Source: Lachnospiraceae bacterium
GTDB lineage: Bacteria; Bacillota; Clostridia; Lachnospirales; Lachnospiraceae
Direction of reading: 5' to 3'
Assembly: GCA_014804265.1 (NCBI GenBank)
Contig: JAAVAC010000068.1
Span: forward strand, 1-33,318
DNA length: 33,318 bases
Numbering within the stretch: position 1 is the first letter of the stretch; each line of letters starts with the position of its first letter. A model generated the notes under the pieces. That model was given only the letters and a program-made list of their open reading frames with translations. It did no database searches and was not told the DNA's origin. Shown here piece by piece: positions 17,025-24,483 of the stretch. The position numbers and the translations under genes are program-made.

Positions 17025-18296
17025 TTGAGTTTTTTTGATAGCAAATATGATGAAAAAACATATATACAGGAGCAGGTACTGGAAATTCAGGATGTACATA
17101 TCAGAAAGGAAGCACAGGAAATCATCAGCCGTGTGTTGCAGCCATTTTATGAGGAACTGGAAACTGCTTATAGTTCGCTGGAGGCAAGAATGGCTGACGT
17201 AAGGGGACAGGCAGAGGAATTTCAAATTATTACTGCAATACAGCCTCGGAATAAAGTAGATATAACAGATGGTTTTTGGCATCCCATGAGGCAGCAGGAT
17301 ATGGAAAAGAAGACTATTTCAGCGGAAGAATTGTTGGAAAGCCTGGAGCAGGGAAAAGCATATGAACTGTATCAGATATTTGTGGAAGACACTTATGACA
17401 AGATATTGGAACTGGTGCATACCAGACAGAGCTTTCCAGCTGAGATTTTGACCGAGTATGGACAGTATAACGGAAAGGCAGTGTTAGAGCCTTCAGATGG
17501 TTACGAAGAAATATTGTTGCAGCTGTATGAGGATTTTGTACAAAACGGAATCGAATGGAAAACAGTGAATGCACCATATCTGCATAAGCTTTTGAAGGTA
17601 ATGCTGATAGAAGCGGACTGTCCTGTTGATGAAGGGATAGAAAACATAAAAGTGGATTTTGGTGCTTATAAGGAGATCATTCACTATGATTATGTACCGC
17701 TATGGAATATAGCCATGGTACGTGTAAAAACCAGTGTTTACCCAAGACAGAGCCGAGACAGCATTTATTTTGACCATGTGATCCATAATACGAAACTACG
17801 ATCAGATTGTTCGTATCTTGTCCATAAGGCGGATACAGTCTGGGACACAAGGAGGGATATGGAAACAGGCGACTTCATTATTACCTGTCAGAAACGGAAA
17901 CCCACAGAATGGACTTTGTGGGAATTTACATCACCGGATCATGCAGGCTGCAGCAAAGTGGAAGGAATGGGCAATGGAAATACTATAAGACGTCCCCATA
18001 TCAGAACTCAGGCAGAGGCAATCCGGTTTGCAGCAGGGCTGGCGATTAGTGAATATGTAACATTGCTGCAGGTAACCACTGAAGCCCCGGAAAACAGGAA
18101 AGAAATAAGAACCTATTGCATGGATTTATTTTTGCCAGAGGAGATACGGAAAAAAGCGGATGCTCCCAGATTGTACTTAGAATGCAGCGTGAAAAATCCG
18201 GGACATTATCTGAATCAGGATATGTTCAGCTTTTTGGCAAGTCGTTTTGAATTGATTTATCCGGAATATCAGTGCGTTGTCTGTGTAAAGAATTAA
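17025..18296 (+). CDS. Unrecognised protein, putative apparatus component
   Basis: The 423-residue product is not recognised. It starts at TTG 17025, six bases after gaggag, and follows the previous gene by 3 bases. The N-terminal 70 residues look coiled-coil-like (EAQEIISRVLQPFYEELETA and following residues). The rest is mixed, with aromatic- and charge-rich segments such as YDYVPLWNIAMVRVKTSVYP and RKPTEWTLWEFTSPDHAGC. No signal peptide or membrane segment is seen. Its size and place before a spike gene would suit a TssF-like or other baseplate wedge protein, but no motif proves this. Confidence 0.75.
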   Translation: MSFFDSKYDEKTYIQEQVLEIQDVHIRKEAQEIISRVLQPFYEELETAYSSLEARMADVRGQAEEFQIITAIQPRNKVDITDGFWHPMRQQDMEKKTISAEELLESLEQGKAYELYQIFVEDTYDKILELVHTRQSFPAEILTEYGQYNGKAVLEPSDGYEEILLQLYEDFVQNGIEWKTVNAPYLHKLLKVMLIEADCPVDEGIENIKVDFGAYKEIIHYDYVPLWNIAMVRVKTSVYPRQSRDSIYFDHVIHNTKLRSDCSYLVHKADTVWDTRRDMETGDFIITCQKRKPTEWTLWEFTSPDHAGCSKVEGMGNGNTIRRPHIRTQAEAIRFAAGLAISEYVTLLQVTTEAPENRKEIRTYCMDLFLPEEIRKKADAPRLYLECSVKNPGHYLNQDMFSFLASRFELIYPEYQCVVCVKN

Positions 18297-18303
18297 AAAG
18301 AGC

Positions 18304-18864
18304 ATGGGGGAGAGAATGCAGGAAATATGGAATAATCCACGATACCGGTATGGCATTTACATGGAAGCAATTGAAAAATTGCAGCTAAGCGGGATAACAA
18401 AGGAACTGATATTAGACTGGTTTTTAAGGCTGGCAAAGGAATGTGAGAGAAAAAATGGATGTAGAGCTATAGATTATGACCTGCAGATGCGTATGGATGA
18501 AGTGAGGCAGGGAAAATATGGAATGAAGCAGCAGCAATGTTTTCTAAAAATGTCAGTACAATGTCAGAGACAGGCGGCACGTTATATGCTGTTGCAGGAG
18601 CAATCGGGGGAAAGCCTGATGCTTTATGGGAAGGCATTAACCGGGATTCTGGAAGACGGAGTGCTGTACAGAAAACGCAGGGAAAGGTCAAAACTGCTGT
18701 TTTATCTGGGCAAAGCCCGGAATGCCAAAGATGAATCGGTAATTGAGTTTGTAAATAGAGAATTTCTGCCATTTGGCTACACGGTCCATGTGTACTGGCA
18801 AAGATCCTTTGGAATCATAGGCGATGACAGATGCATGGATTTAAATGAAATATTGCTATATTAA
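18304..18864 (+). CDS. Unrecognised small protein of the spike operon
   Basis: This 186-residue protein is not recognised. The final third contains FVNREFLPFGYTVHVYWQRS, an arrangement of strands and aromatic residues. Paired after the 423-residue protein, it recalls the TssF-TssG order of type VI loci, in which a smaller protein follows a larger one, but the likeness is positional only. The start at ATG 18304 has a weak ribosome binding site; ATG 18316 (MQEIWNNPRY) is an alternative. It lies 7 bases after the previous stop. Confidence 0.7.
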   Translation: MGERMQEIWNNPRYRYGIYMEAIEKLQLSGITKELILDWFLRLAKECERKNGCRAIDYDLQMRMDEVRQGKYGMKQQQCFLKMSVQCQRQAARYMLLQEQSGESLMLYGKALTGILEDGVLYRKRRERSKLLFYLGKARNAKDESVIEFVNREFLPFGYTVHVYWQRSFGIIGDDRCMDLNEILLY

Positions 18865-18883
18865 AGAAAGGTATGACTAGAGT

Positions 18884-19660
18884 ATGACAGGGTATAAAAT
18901 ACCGATTTTTCAAAGAGGAGGTCTTTTGACACAGGAAATGCTGGATGCCATGAAGCAGTACATGGCAGGGATTGCGGTCTGCTCCTATGAAGGATATTCC
19001 GACGGAATTCTTTCCGGTATGCAGATCAAGGTTTCCGAAGGCATCATTACCATTGGGCGGGGACTGATAAAGTATGGGGATGCACTTTTGGTAATGCAGG
19101 AATGTGTAACGGTGCCCATTCCGGAGCATAATGAGCTGCAGCTTGTGAAGCTTTGCATCCGTGATAAAGAGATCGGGGCCGAGTTTGAAACAATTGAAAT
19201 GGATATCGTGGTAGATAACCGCATAGAAAAAAAGCGAAATGAGATAGAAATCTGCCGGATGCATTTGCAGCATGGAGCAAGACTGCGAAGCGATTATGAA
19301 AGCTTTCAGGATATGAACACCACTTATGATACGATTCAGGTGATAGATGCTGACTGGGCAGCATACAAAAGAGCGGGAATCCATCCGCAGGTTTTGGAAC
19401 AATTTGCAAAGGAGGCAGGAAAAATCCAAAAGAAAGAAGCAGCGGACATCTGTTTTCTGCACCAGATTTTTGGTATGGGGGGATATAGTTGCCCAAGGAA
19501 TCTGATAGAGTTTTATTTATCCGAGAAGCTTGGCAAAAAGCAGGATGAGTATACAAATCAGGAACTGTATCAGGGACTTTGCAAGGTATTGCAGCAGTTA
19601 AAAACAGGAGACCGGGTCAGGGAAAGACCAAAAGAAACCAGAAGAATGATTGTAGATTAG
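18884..19660 (+). CDS. Unrecognised protein, putative baseplate-like component
   Basis: The 258-residue protein starts MTGYKIPIFQRGGLLTQEML. Its N-terminal part (about 1-110) is strand-rich with many glycines (YSDGILSGMQIKVSEGIITI), resembling the jelly-roll-like shell of phage or TssK-type baseplate proteins. The middle (about 112-150) has EIEICRMHLQHGARLRSDYE, which looks like a strongly conserved segment, and the C-terminus is helical. I do not recognise the family with certainty. It fits an attachment or baseplate part of the delivery apparatus. Short spacing to both neighbours makes it part of the same operon. Confidence 0.72.
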   Translation: MTGYKIPIFQRGGLLTQEMLDAMKQYMAGIAVCSYEGYSDGILSGMQIKVSEGIITIGRGLIKYGDALLVMQECVTVPIPEHNELQLVKLCIRDKEIGAEFETIEMDIVVDNRIEKKRNEIEICRMHLQHGARLRSDYESFQDMNTTYDTIQVIDADWAAYKRAGIHPQVLEQFAKEAGKIQKKEAADICFLHQIFGMGGYSCPRNLIEFYLSEKLGKKQDEYTNQELYQGLCKVLQQLKTGDRVRERPKETRRMIVD

Positions 19661-19677
19661 TAGAAATGAGGGAAAAA

Positions 19678-20352
19678 ATGAGTTATCAGGATGAAGAAAT
19701 CATAAAACAACGGAAAGCCATGCAGGCACAGCAGCAGAAAGAGCAGCAAAAGGAAATCATTGAAAAAGAAAAAGAGGAATCCATTCATCAGGGAACCATC
19801 CATCTATTTGGAAAAGAAGTCGCCTTTGAGCGAAGGACGATAGAAGAATATGGTTTGTCCATTCTGCTTCCTATAGAATTTGAAGAATTAGATAAAGAGT
19901 CTAAGGATGTGCTTTATCCATATGGAAAAGCGCCTAAATATGCATTTGCATCAGGAGACATTCCTTTTCAGGTCACCTTGAACCTGACGGAAAATATTGT
20001 GCCGGATGATGGTCTGCCAAAGTTTATGGTTATGGCAAAAAAGGTAATGGAACGAATTGGACCACAGGCAAGGATTTTGTCCAATGTGGTTGTGAAAAAA
20101 GAAGAAAGAAATATGGGGCTTATGGAAATTGCAACCAATGGAATCGATATGCCGGTATACAACACACAATTTTATTTAAGCCTGAAGGAAAACCGGTTAT
20201 TGATAGGGGCAGTTACCTGCCCGGCCAAAAACCATGACAGAATGGTCCCGGTTATAAAAGAAATAATCGACAGCGTCATAATAAAGGAGGAGAAAGACAA
20301 TGGAGACGATTACCTATCTGAATCTCAAGGTAGAGGGGACACCCATCAGTAA
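19678..20352 (+). CDS. DcrB/DUF1795 (Eag)-like protein, putative effector chaperone
   Basis: This 224-residue protein has a charged coiled N-terminus (about 1-40, QQQKEQQKEIIEKEKEE) followed by a domain of about 150 residues resembling the DcrB/DUF1795 fold. In type VI systems, DUF1795 (Eag) proteins are chaperones that shield hydrophobic segments of PAAR-Rhs effectors and load them onto VgrG. The Rhs protein downstream has such a hydrophobic region, so the same role is plausible. The start chosen is ATG 19678 with gaggg 5 bases before it; ATG 19666 is an alternative. Its 3' end overlaps the VgrG-like gene by 53 bases. The fold call is from overall pattern and is moderate. Confidence 0.6.
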   Translation: MSYQDEEIIKQRKAMQAQQQKEQQKEIIEKEKEESIHQGTIHLFGKEVAFERRTIEEYGLSILLPIEFEELDKESKDVLYPYGKAPKYAFASGDIPFQVTLNLTENIVPDDGLPKFMVMAKKVMERIGPQARILSNVVVKKEERNMGLMEIATNGIDMPVYNTQFYLSLKENRLLIGAVTCPAKNHDRMVPVIKEIIDSVIIKEEKDNGDDYLSESQGRGDTHQ

Positions 20353-21652
20353 AGTAACAGCATTAGAGATAGACCATGGCATGAACGGCTACGGAAGCGC
20401 AACTGTCACGGGCGAAGTAAGCATTGCGGAAGGAGAAGCCTTTTCCGGCAGAAGCGACGGGAGTACAAAAATCCGTATAACCACAACGGCAGGCGGGCAG
20501 CCTCCGGTATTGTTTGTAGGGGTGGTGAACAGGTCATCCATTACAAAAATGGCGGAATACGCATTGCTGACGGTAGAATTAAAAGCAACCGCTTCCAGGC
20601 TGGACATCCAGAAAAAGAACAAAAGCTATCAGAATCTGGGAAGCACTTATGAAGAAATACTAAATCAATCCATGGAGGGGAAAGCAATTCTGGAAATGGA
20701 GGTAAGTGATAAGGCAATTGGCCAGTTGATCATGCAGTATCAGGAAACGGCATGGGAATTTGCCAGCCGCATGGCTTCTCAGTTTCAAACATCCATCTGT
20801 GCAAACGTTACCAGCGATAAACCGGTGATTACCATTGGAGTGCCAAAAGGGAAAAAAAGCTATGCTTTGTCAGATGTGGAGTATGTTTCCGCAACAGAAG
20901 GGGAAAATGCGGGCAGTCCCTCGGGAACAGGCATATCCACCATGCAGTATATGGAACTGGGTGACAAGGTAACAAGCGGCGGTAATGGGGGACAGGTAGG
21001 ACATTTACATGCTTCCATGAAGGACGGCATCCTCCGCACGACTGTGTATACTTCAAAAAAGGAGCAGTTTGCGCAAAAGCCCCAATACAATCAGACAGCA
21101 TCGGGGAGAATGTTAAAAGGAAAAGTACAGGCTGTCAAAAAGGATAAGGTACAGGTGCATCTGGTGGATATTGATGAAAGCTATGACAGCAGCGGCAATC
21201 TATGGCTGCCATATTCCACTGCCTATTCCTCCAGTGACGGAAGCGGATTTTACTGTATGCCTCAGGAGGGAGATGAGGTACGGGTATTCTTTCCTTCAGA
21301 TAACGAAAAGGATGCATTTGTGGCAAGCTCCGTAAATGTATCGCCTTTAGATAATCCAAAGCATAAAAAATGGCGTTCTCCGGCAGGAAAGGAAATTCTT
21401 ATGACGGAGGAAGGAATTTTCATCACCTGTAAGGGCGAGAAAATCTTTATCAATCTGGAAAATGAAAATGGCATTACCATAAGTTCAGAGAAGGATATTA
21501 ACGTAGTGACAGAAAACAACATGCTTTTATATGCGAAAAAAGAACTGACCGTACAGGCAGAGAACAAGATACTTTTAAGCACGGGAACAGCTTATATTGA
21601 CATGACCCCGGAGGAAATACAGATGGGTGCGGAAAACATCCTGATAAAGTAA
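20300..21652 (+). CDS. VgrG-like spike protein (gp27/gp5 type)
   Basis: The 450-residue protein has the layout of a central spike. Residues 1-190 are gp27/phage late control D-like (for example ETAWEFASRMASQFQTSICA, the tube-interface region). A gp5-type OB-fold spans about 268-348 (MLKGKVQAVKKDKVQVHLVD, WLPYSTAYSSSDGSGFYCMP and EGDEVRVFFP), and a repetitive beta-spike follows at about 375-450. In VgrG/gpV systems a trimer sits at the tip of the tube and carries effectors. An excellent ribosome binding site (aaaggagga) precedes ATG 20300. It shares the OB-fold pattern WxPY...FYCMPxEGD with the N-terminus of the Rhs fusion protein at 24484. Confidence 0.88.
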   Translation: METITYLNLKVEGTPISKVTALEIDHGMNGYGSATVTGEVSIAEGEAFSGRSDGSTKIRITTTAGGQPPVLFVGVVNRSSITKMAEYALLTVELKATASRLDIQKKNKSYQNLGSTYEEILNQSMEGKAILEMEVSDKAIGQLIMQYQETAWEFASRMASQFQTSICANVTSDKPVITIGVPKGKKSYALSDVEYVSATEGENAGSPSGTGISTMQYMELGDKVTSGGNGGQVGHLHASMKDGILRTTVYTSKKEQFAQKPQYNQTASGRMLKGKVQAVKKDKVQVHLVDIDESYDSSGNLWLPYSTAYSSSDGSGFYCMPQEGDEVRVFFPSDNEKDAFVASSVNVSPLDNPKHKKWRSPAGKEILMTEEGIFITCKGEKIFINLENENGITISSEKDINVVTENNMLLYAKKELTVQAENKILLSTGTAYIDMTPEEIQMGAENILIK

Positions 21653-21670
21653 AGAGAAAGCGGTGCAGCA

Positions 21671-22657
21671 GTGAAGGAAACATTAAAACGACAGGAATAT
21701 TTAAAAGAATATGTGAAAAATTGTTACGAGCCGGTAACCCGGGACTTAGTCAGAAAGACCACGGAATATTTTATTGCCCATAATGAGCAGATTACGGCAC
21801 AGCTTGTGAAAGAACTGGAGGGGTTTATGGAGAAAGTGGGAAGGATGCAGAAGGTGCAGCCCATACCGGCGGGACAGATAGCCATTTCCGTTTTACGGAC
21901 CAGTATTTGGGAAGGGAATACGAAGCTTCGTATAGACTGTTATGACCAGGGAAAGGAAGCGGGACGAAATATTGCCTATCAATATATGGATGGAAGCTTT
22001 CTGACAACAGAATGGCAAAATTACAGAGATGAACTGGAACGGGGGGTGACTGAAGGGGGATATGAGCGTTATATCAGGGAAGCGCAGATAGAGCAATATA
22101 TGAGCAGTGCAATAGAGCGCCTGATTGTATTGTTCGTAATGAATTTCAAGTATTATCTGTCAGATGCAGATTATCTGGCACATTTTCAGGAAATGCTTCT
22201 TGCCGAAGGATTTTTGATTACAGCAGGGGAATATATGGACTGGCAGAAAATACTTTTTGCACAAGTGCCGGAAATTGACATTATTGCAAATCCAAAGGAA
22301 CAGCCTCTTATTTTCCAAAAGATTCGTGAGAAAAAATATCGTGATAAGAAGTTAAAGGATATGGACCTGACCCAGGCCAGATTTGTAAATTGCGAATTTA
22401 GCAAATGCACCTTTGAAGATATGATTCTAAATGATGTGCGGTTTGTCAACTGCCTGTTTCGGGATGTGACTATGATTTCAGGGACTATGTACGGGGTCAC
22501 TTTTATTGACTGTGTCTTTCAGAATGTGGACATGGACGGGATGAAAAAGGAGCAAAAGAATACAGAAGGGCTTATGAGGCTTAAGGATATGTACCGAAAG
22601 GTGCGTTTTATGGAATGTATTATGGATGGCAAAAGAATGGAGAAAGAGGAAGCATAG
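21671..22657 (+). CDS. Pentapeptide-repeat protein, putative effector adaptor
   Basis: The 328-residue protein has a helical N-terminal domain of about 215 residues and then a short run of pentapeptide repeats (about 230-290: LTQARFVNCEF, FEDMILNDVRFVNCLF and VTFIDCVFQNVDM) with aromatic centres and repeated cysteines. These form a right-handed square helix. In type VI loci, pentapeptide-repeat and DUF2169 proteins next to VgrG and PAAR act as adaptors, so a loading role is plausible here. The start is GTG 21671, with only a weak ribosome binding site. It ends directly at the start codon of the next gene, so the two are translationally coupled. Confidence 0.78.
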   Translation: MKETLKRQEYLKEYVKNCYEPVTRDLVRKTTEYFIAHNEQITAQLVKELEGFMEKVGRMQKVQPIPAGQIAISVLRTSIWEGNTKLRIDCYDQGKEAGRNIAYQYMDGSFLTTEWQNYRDELERGVTEGGYERYIREAQIEQYMSSAIERLIVLFVMNFKYYLSDADYLAHFQEMLLAEGFLITAGEYMDWQKILFAQVPEIDIIANPKEQPLIFQKIREKKYRDKKLKDMDLTQARFVNCEFSKCTFEDMILNDVRFVNCLFRDVTMISGTMYGVTFIDCVFQNVDMDGMKKEQKNTEGLMRLKDMYRKVRFMECIMDGKRMEKEEA

Positions 22658-23185
22658 ATGGAATACTTTTTAATAAAATCCAGCGTAAAGGTGCCTTTGC
22701 AGCCGATTCATATGGATACGAATCTCTATCGGTACCGATTGACAGAGGAAAATTATGAGCGGCTGCCAAAGAGCGAAATTTATTATTATCACCATACGGA
22801 GGATATTGAGATACCAGAGCTTATGCTGCAGCCTACATTTATGGCAGGGGATGTATTACAGCAGATAATAAGTTTGTACGATGAGACAGTTTCATGGAAG
22901 TCCTTGTATATGCTGCCGGATGAAGAAGATAAGATTATGGAATTGTCAAAGCATTATTGGATTCCCAGGCTTATAAGAATAAAATGCCTGCATCCCCAGG
23001 CGGAATTACAGCCCAACGGTGCAGTGACAAAGCTGGTTTTAGATAAGAAAAGGCTGCGGAATCTGAATATTTTCCAGGTGGAAGAAACACAGGAGAATTT
23101 TGTGCTGGTGTCGCTGGCGCTGGCGGAAAGCATAAGCAGAAGACAGCCCTACGGAGTAAGGCTTAAGAGAGTAGAGGTAAGGTAA
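22658..23185 (+). CDS. Imm11/DUF1629-like protein
   Basis: The 175-residue protein begins MEYFLIKSSVKVPLQP and ends with NIFQVEETQENFVLVSLALA and ESISRRQPYGVRLKRVEV. This closing pattern (fxv ... ivvS xxlaeai ... G v x f x x v e) resembles Imm11/DUF1629-type proteins found around polymorphic toxins. Here it lies upstream of the toxin and between the adaptor and the tip protein, so it is more likely a structural or loading accessory than a classical immunity protein. The family call is tentative. It abuts both neighbours with no spacer. Confidence 0.6.
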   Translation: MEYFLIKSSVKVPLQPIHMDTNLYRYRLTEENYERLPKSEIYYYHHTEDIEIPELMLQPTFMAGDVLQQIISLYDETVSWKSLYMLPDEEDKIMELSKHYWIPRLIRIKCLHPQAELQPNGAVTKLVLDKKRLRNLNIFQVEETQENFVLVSLALAESISRRQPYGVRLKRVEVR

Positions 23186-24478
23186 ATGATGGAAATGGGA
23201 ACAGAAAAAAAAGAAGAATATGTGAAAAGGCTTTCGGCGGCGGTATGCACCTGCGGAAGCATGGAATATCAGTATCTGAACCTGCCTAAGGACCATGGAG
23301 TGTATTATCAGGATACAGACCATCCTTTGATGAATGCCAATGACCATCATGGAAAGAAGCATGTAATGCATTTTGGCAGATGCTCCTCAGACAGTAATCC
23401 GAAAAATGTAATGTCTGACTTGTTAAGCAAGACAGTGCCGGTGCTTGGATTGTTGAACATGGCAAAGGATGCAATGGGATGCAGCGGCTGCAAGTGCGCT
23501 CCAAGAACACTGCGTTCATGGGAGGTGGAAAATACAGATAATCGTTTAGACGGGGCGCCGGGAATTTCCAATACAAGTGAGCTGACGTGTATGTATGGAG
23601 GCGTCATTACCATAACAGAAATACCCCAGGATGAAACACAGGAAGAGGAAAATGAAGAAAATAAAGAAGAAGCGGAAGAAGAAAAGGACATTTTAGATAC
23701 GCTGCCTGCTGGAATGGCAGATAAAATCCGCCAGATGAACGGTGCAGAGGCAATGGCGGCAGATACACAGGATTGGTATGGGGACAATGGAGAATTCTTT
23801 GCACAGGATTATGCATGTACGCCCCAGATGAGTGCACAGAATTATGCCAATAACAGCACACAGATGATTTCCGCCGACTGCATGAACGGAGCGGGTTTTA
23901 TAACCAATACGGAAGGTCTGGCAAACTTTAATGTTGCCGGAACAAATGCGGCAGCAATTGGAGGCGGCTGTGCGGCAGCCTATAATGTCCTGCAGGCATT
24001 GGGCAGCCCTGTTGGGCTGGCGGAGGTCATACGGGGAATGGAACGGAAACAGACAGTGGCGGGATTTATAGACCAGGGGCCCGTTGCAGTTTCCATGTGT
24101 GCCATGGCAGATTTTCTGTCAGGCATGGGATTTTCCACAGGATTATCGTTTCCTGCCAAATTAACAGCAAATGCAATGCAGTTACAAAAAGGACAGGTAG
24201 CAGTGCTTGGAACATCCAAGAAGAAATCGAAAAAAAAGGATAAGCCTGCAAAAGGAACAATGCTTGGTGAAGCATCCATGAAACAAAACAGAAGAATCCA
24301 GAGAGTTACAAAAGAACCGGAGATTCTCAGGGAAGAATCCTTTTGTACCATTACAAGGGGAGAAAAGGGGCTTGTGTGTGCAGAGAAACCACATTTGCCC
24401 ATAGAGGCGGTGTTTCAGGAAAAATCGGAAGGCACCATGATGCTCATGACAGTAGACGCAAAAAATAAAATTGGATAA
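23186..24478 (+). CDS. DUF4280 PAAR-like tip protein with extra C-terminal domain
   Basis: This is a 430-residue protein. The N-terminal domain (about 10-145) has the DUF4280 pattern: C21-x-C23-G, HFGRCSSDSNP (62-72), C99/C102/C104 with W112, and LTCMYGGVITI (133-143). DUF4280 is PAAR-like and is thought to cap the spike tip. A very acidic linker follows (149-168). The C-terminal part contains GGGCAAAYNVLQALGSPVGL (259-278) and MADFLSGMGF (307-316), resembling the cysteine helix and following helix of C39/papain-like peptidases. The matching His/Asp is not evident and a lysine-rich insert (345-353) lies where it might be expected. It could be an inactive or highly divergent peptidase-like domain. 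It is coupled to its neighbours and precedes the Rhs effector. Confidence 0.8.
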   Translation: MMEMGTEKKEEYVKRLSAAVCTCGSMEYQYLNLPKDHGVYYQDTDHPLMNANDHHGKKHVMHFGRCSSDSNPKNVMSDLLSKTVPVLGLLNMAKDAMGCSGCKCAPRTLRSWEVENTDNRLDGAPGISNTSELTCMYGGVITITEIPQDETQEEENEENKEEAEEEKDILDTLPAGMADKIRQMNGAEAMAADTQDWYGDNGEFFAQDYACTPQMSAQNYANNSTQMISADCMNGAGFITNTEGLANFNVAGTNAAAIGGGCAAAYNVLQALGSPVGLAEVIRGMERKQTVAGFIDQGPVAVSMCAMADFLSGMGFSTGLSFPAKLTANAMQLQKGQVAVLGTSKKKSKKKDKPAKGTMLGEASMKQNRRIQRVTKEPEILREESFCTITRGEKGLVCAEKPHLPIEAVFQEKSEGTMMLMTVDAKNKIG

Positions 24479-24483
24479 AGGGT

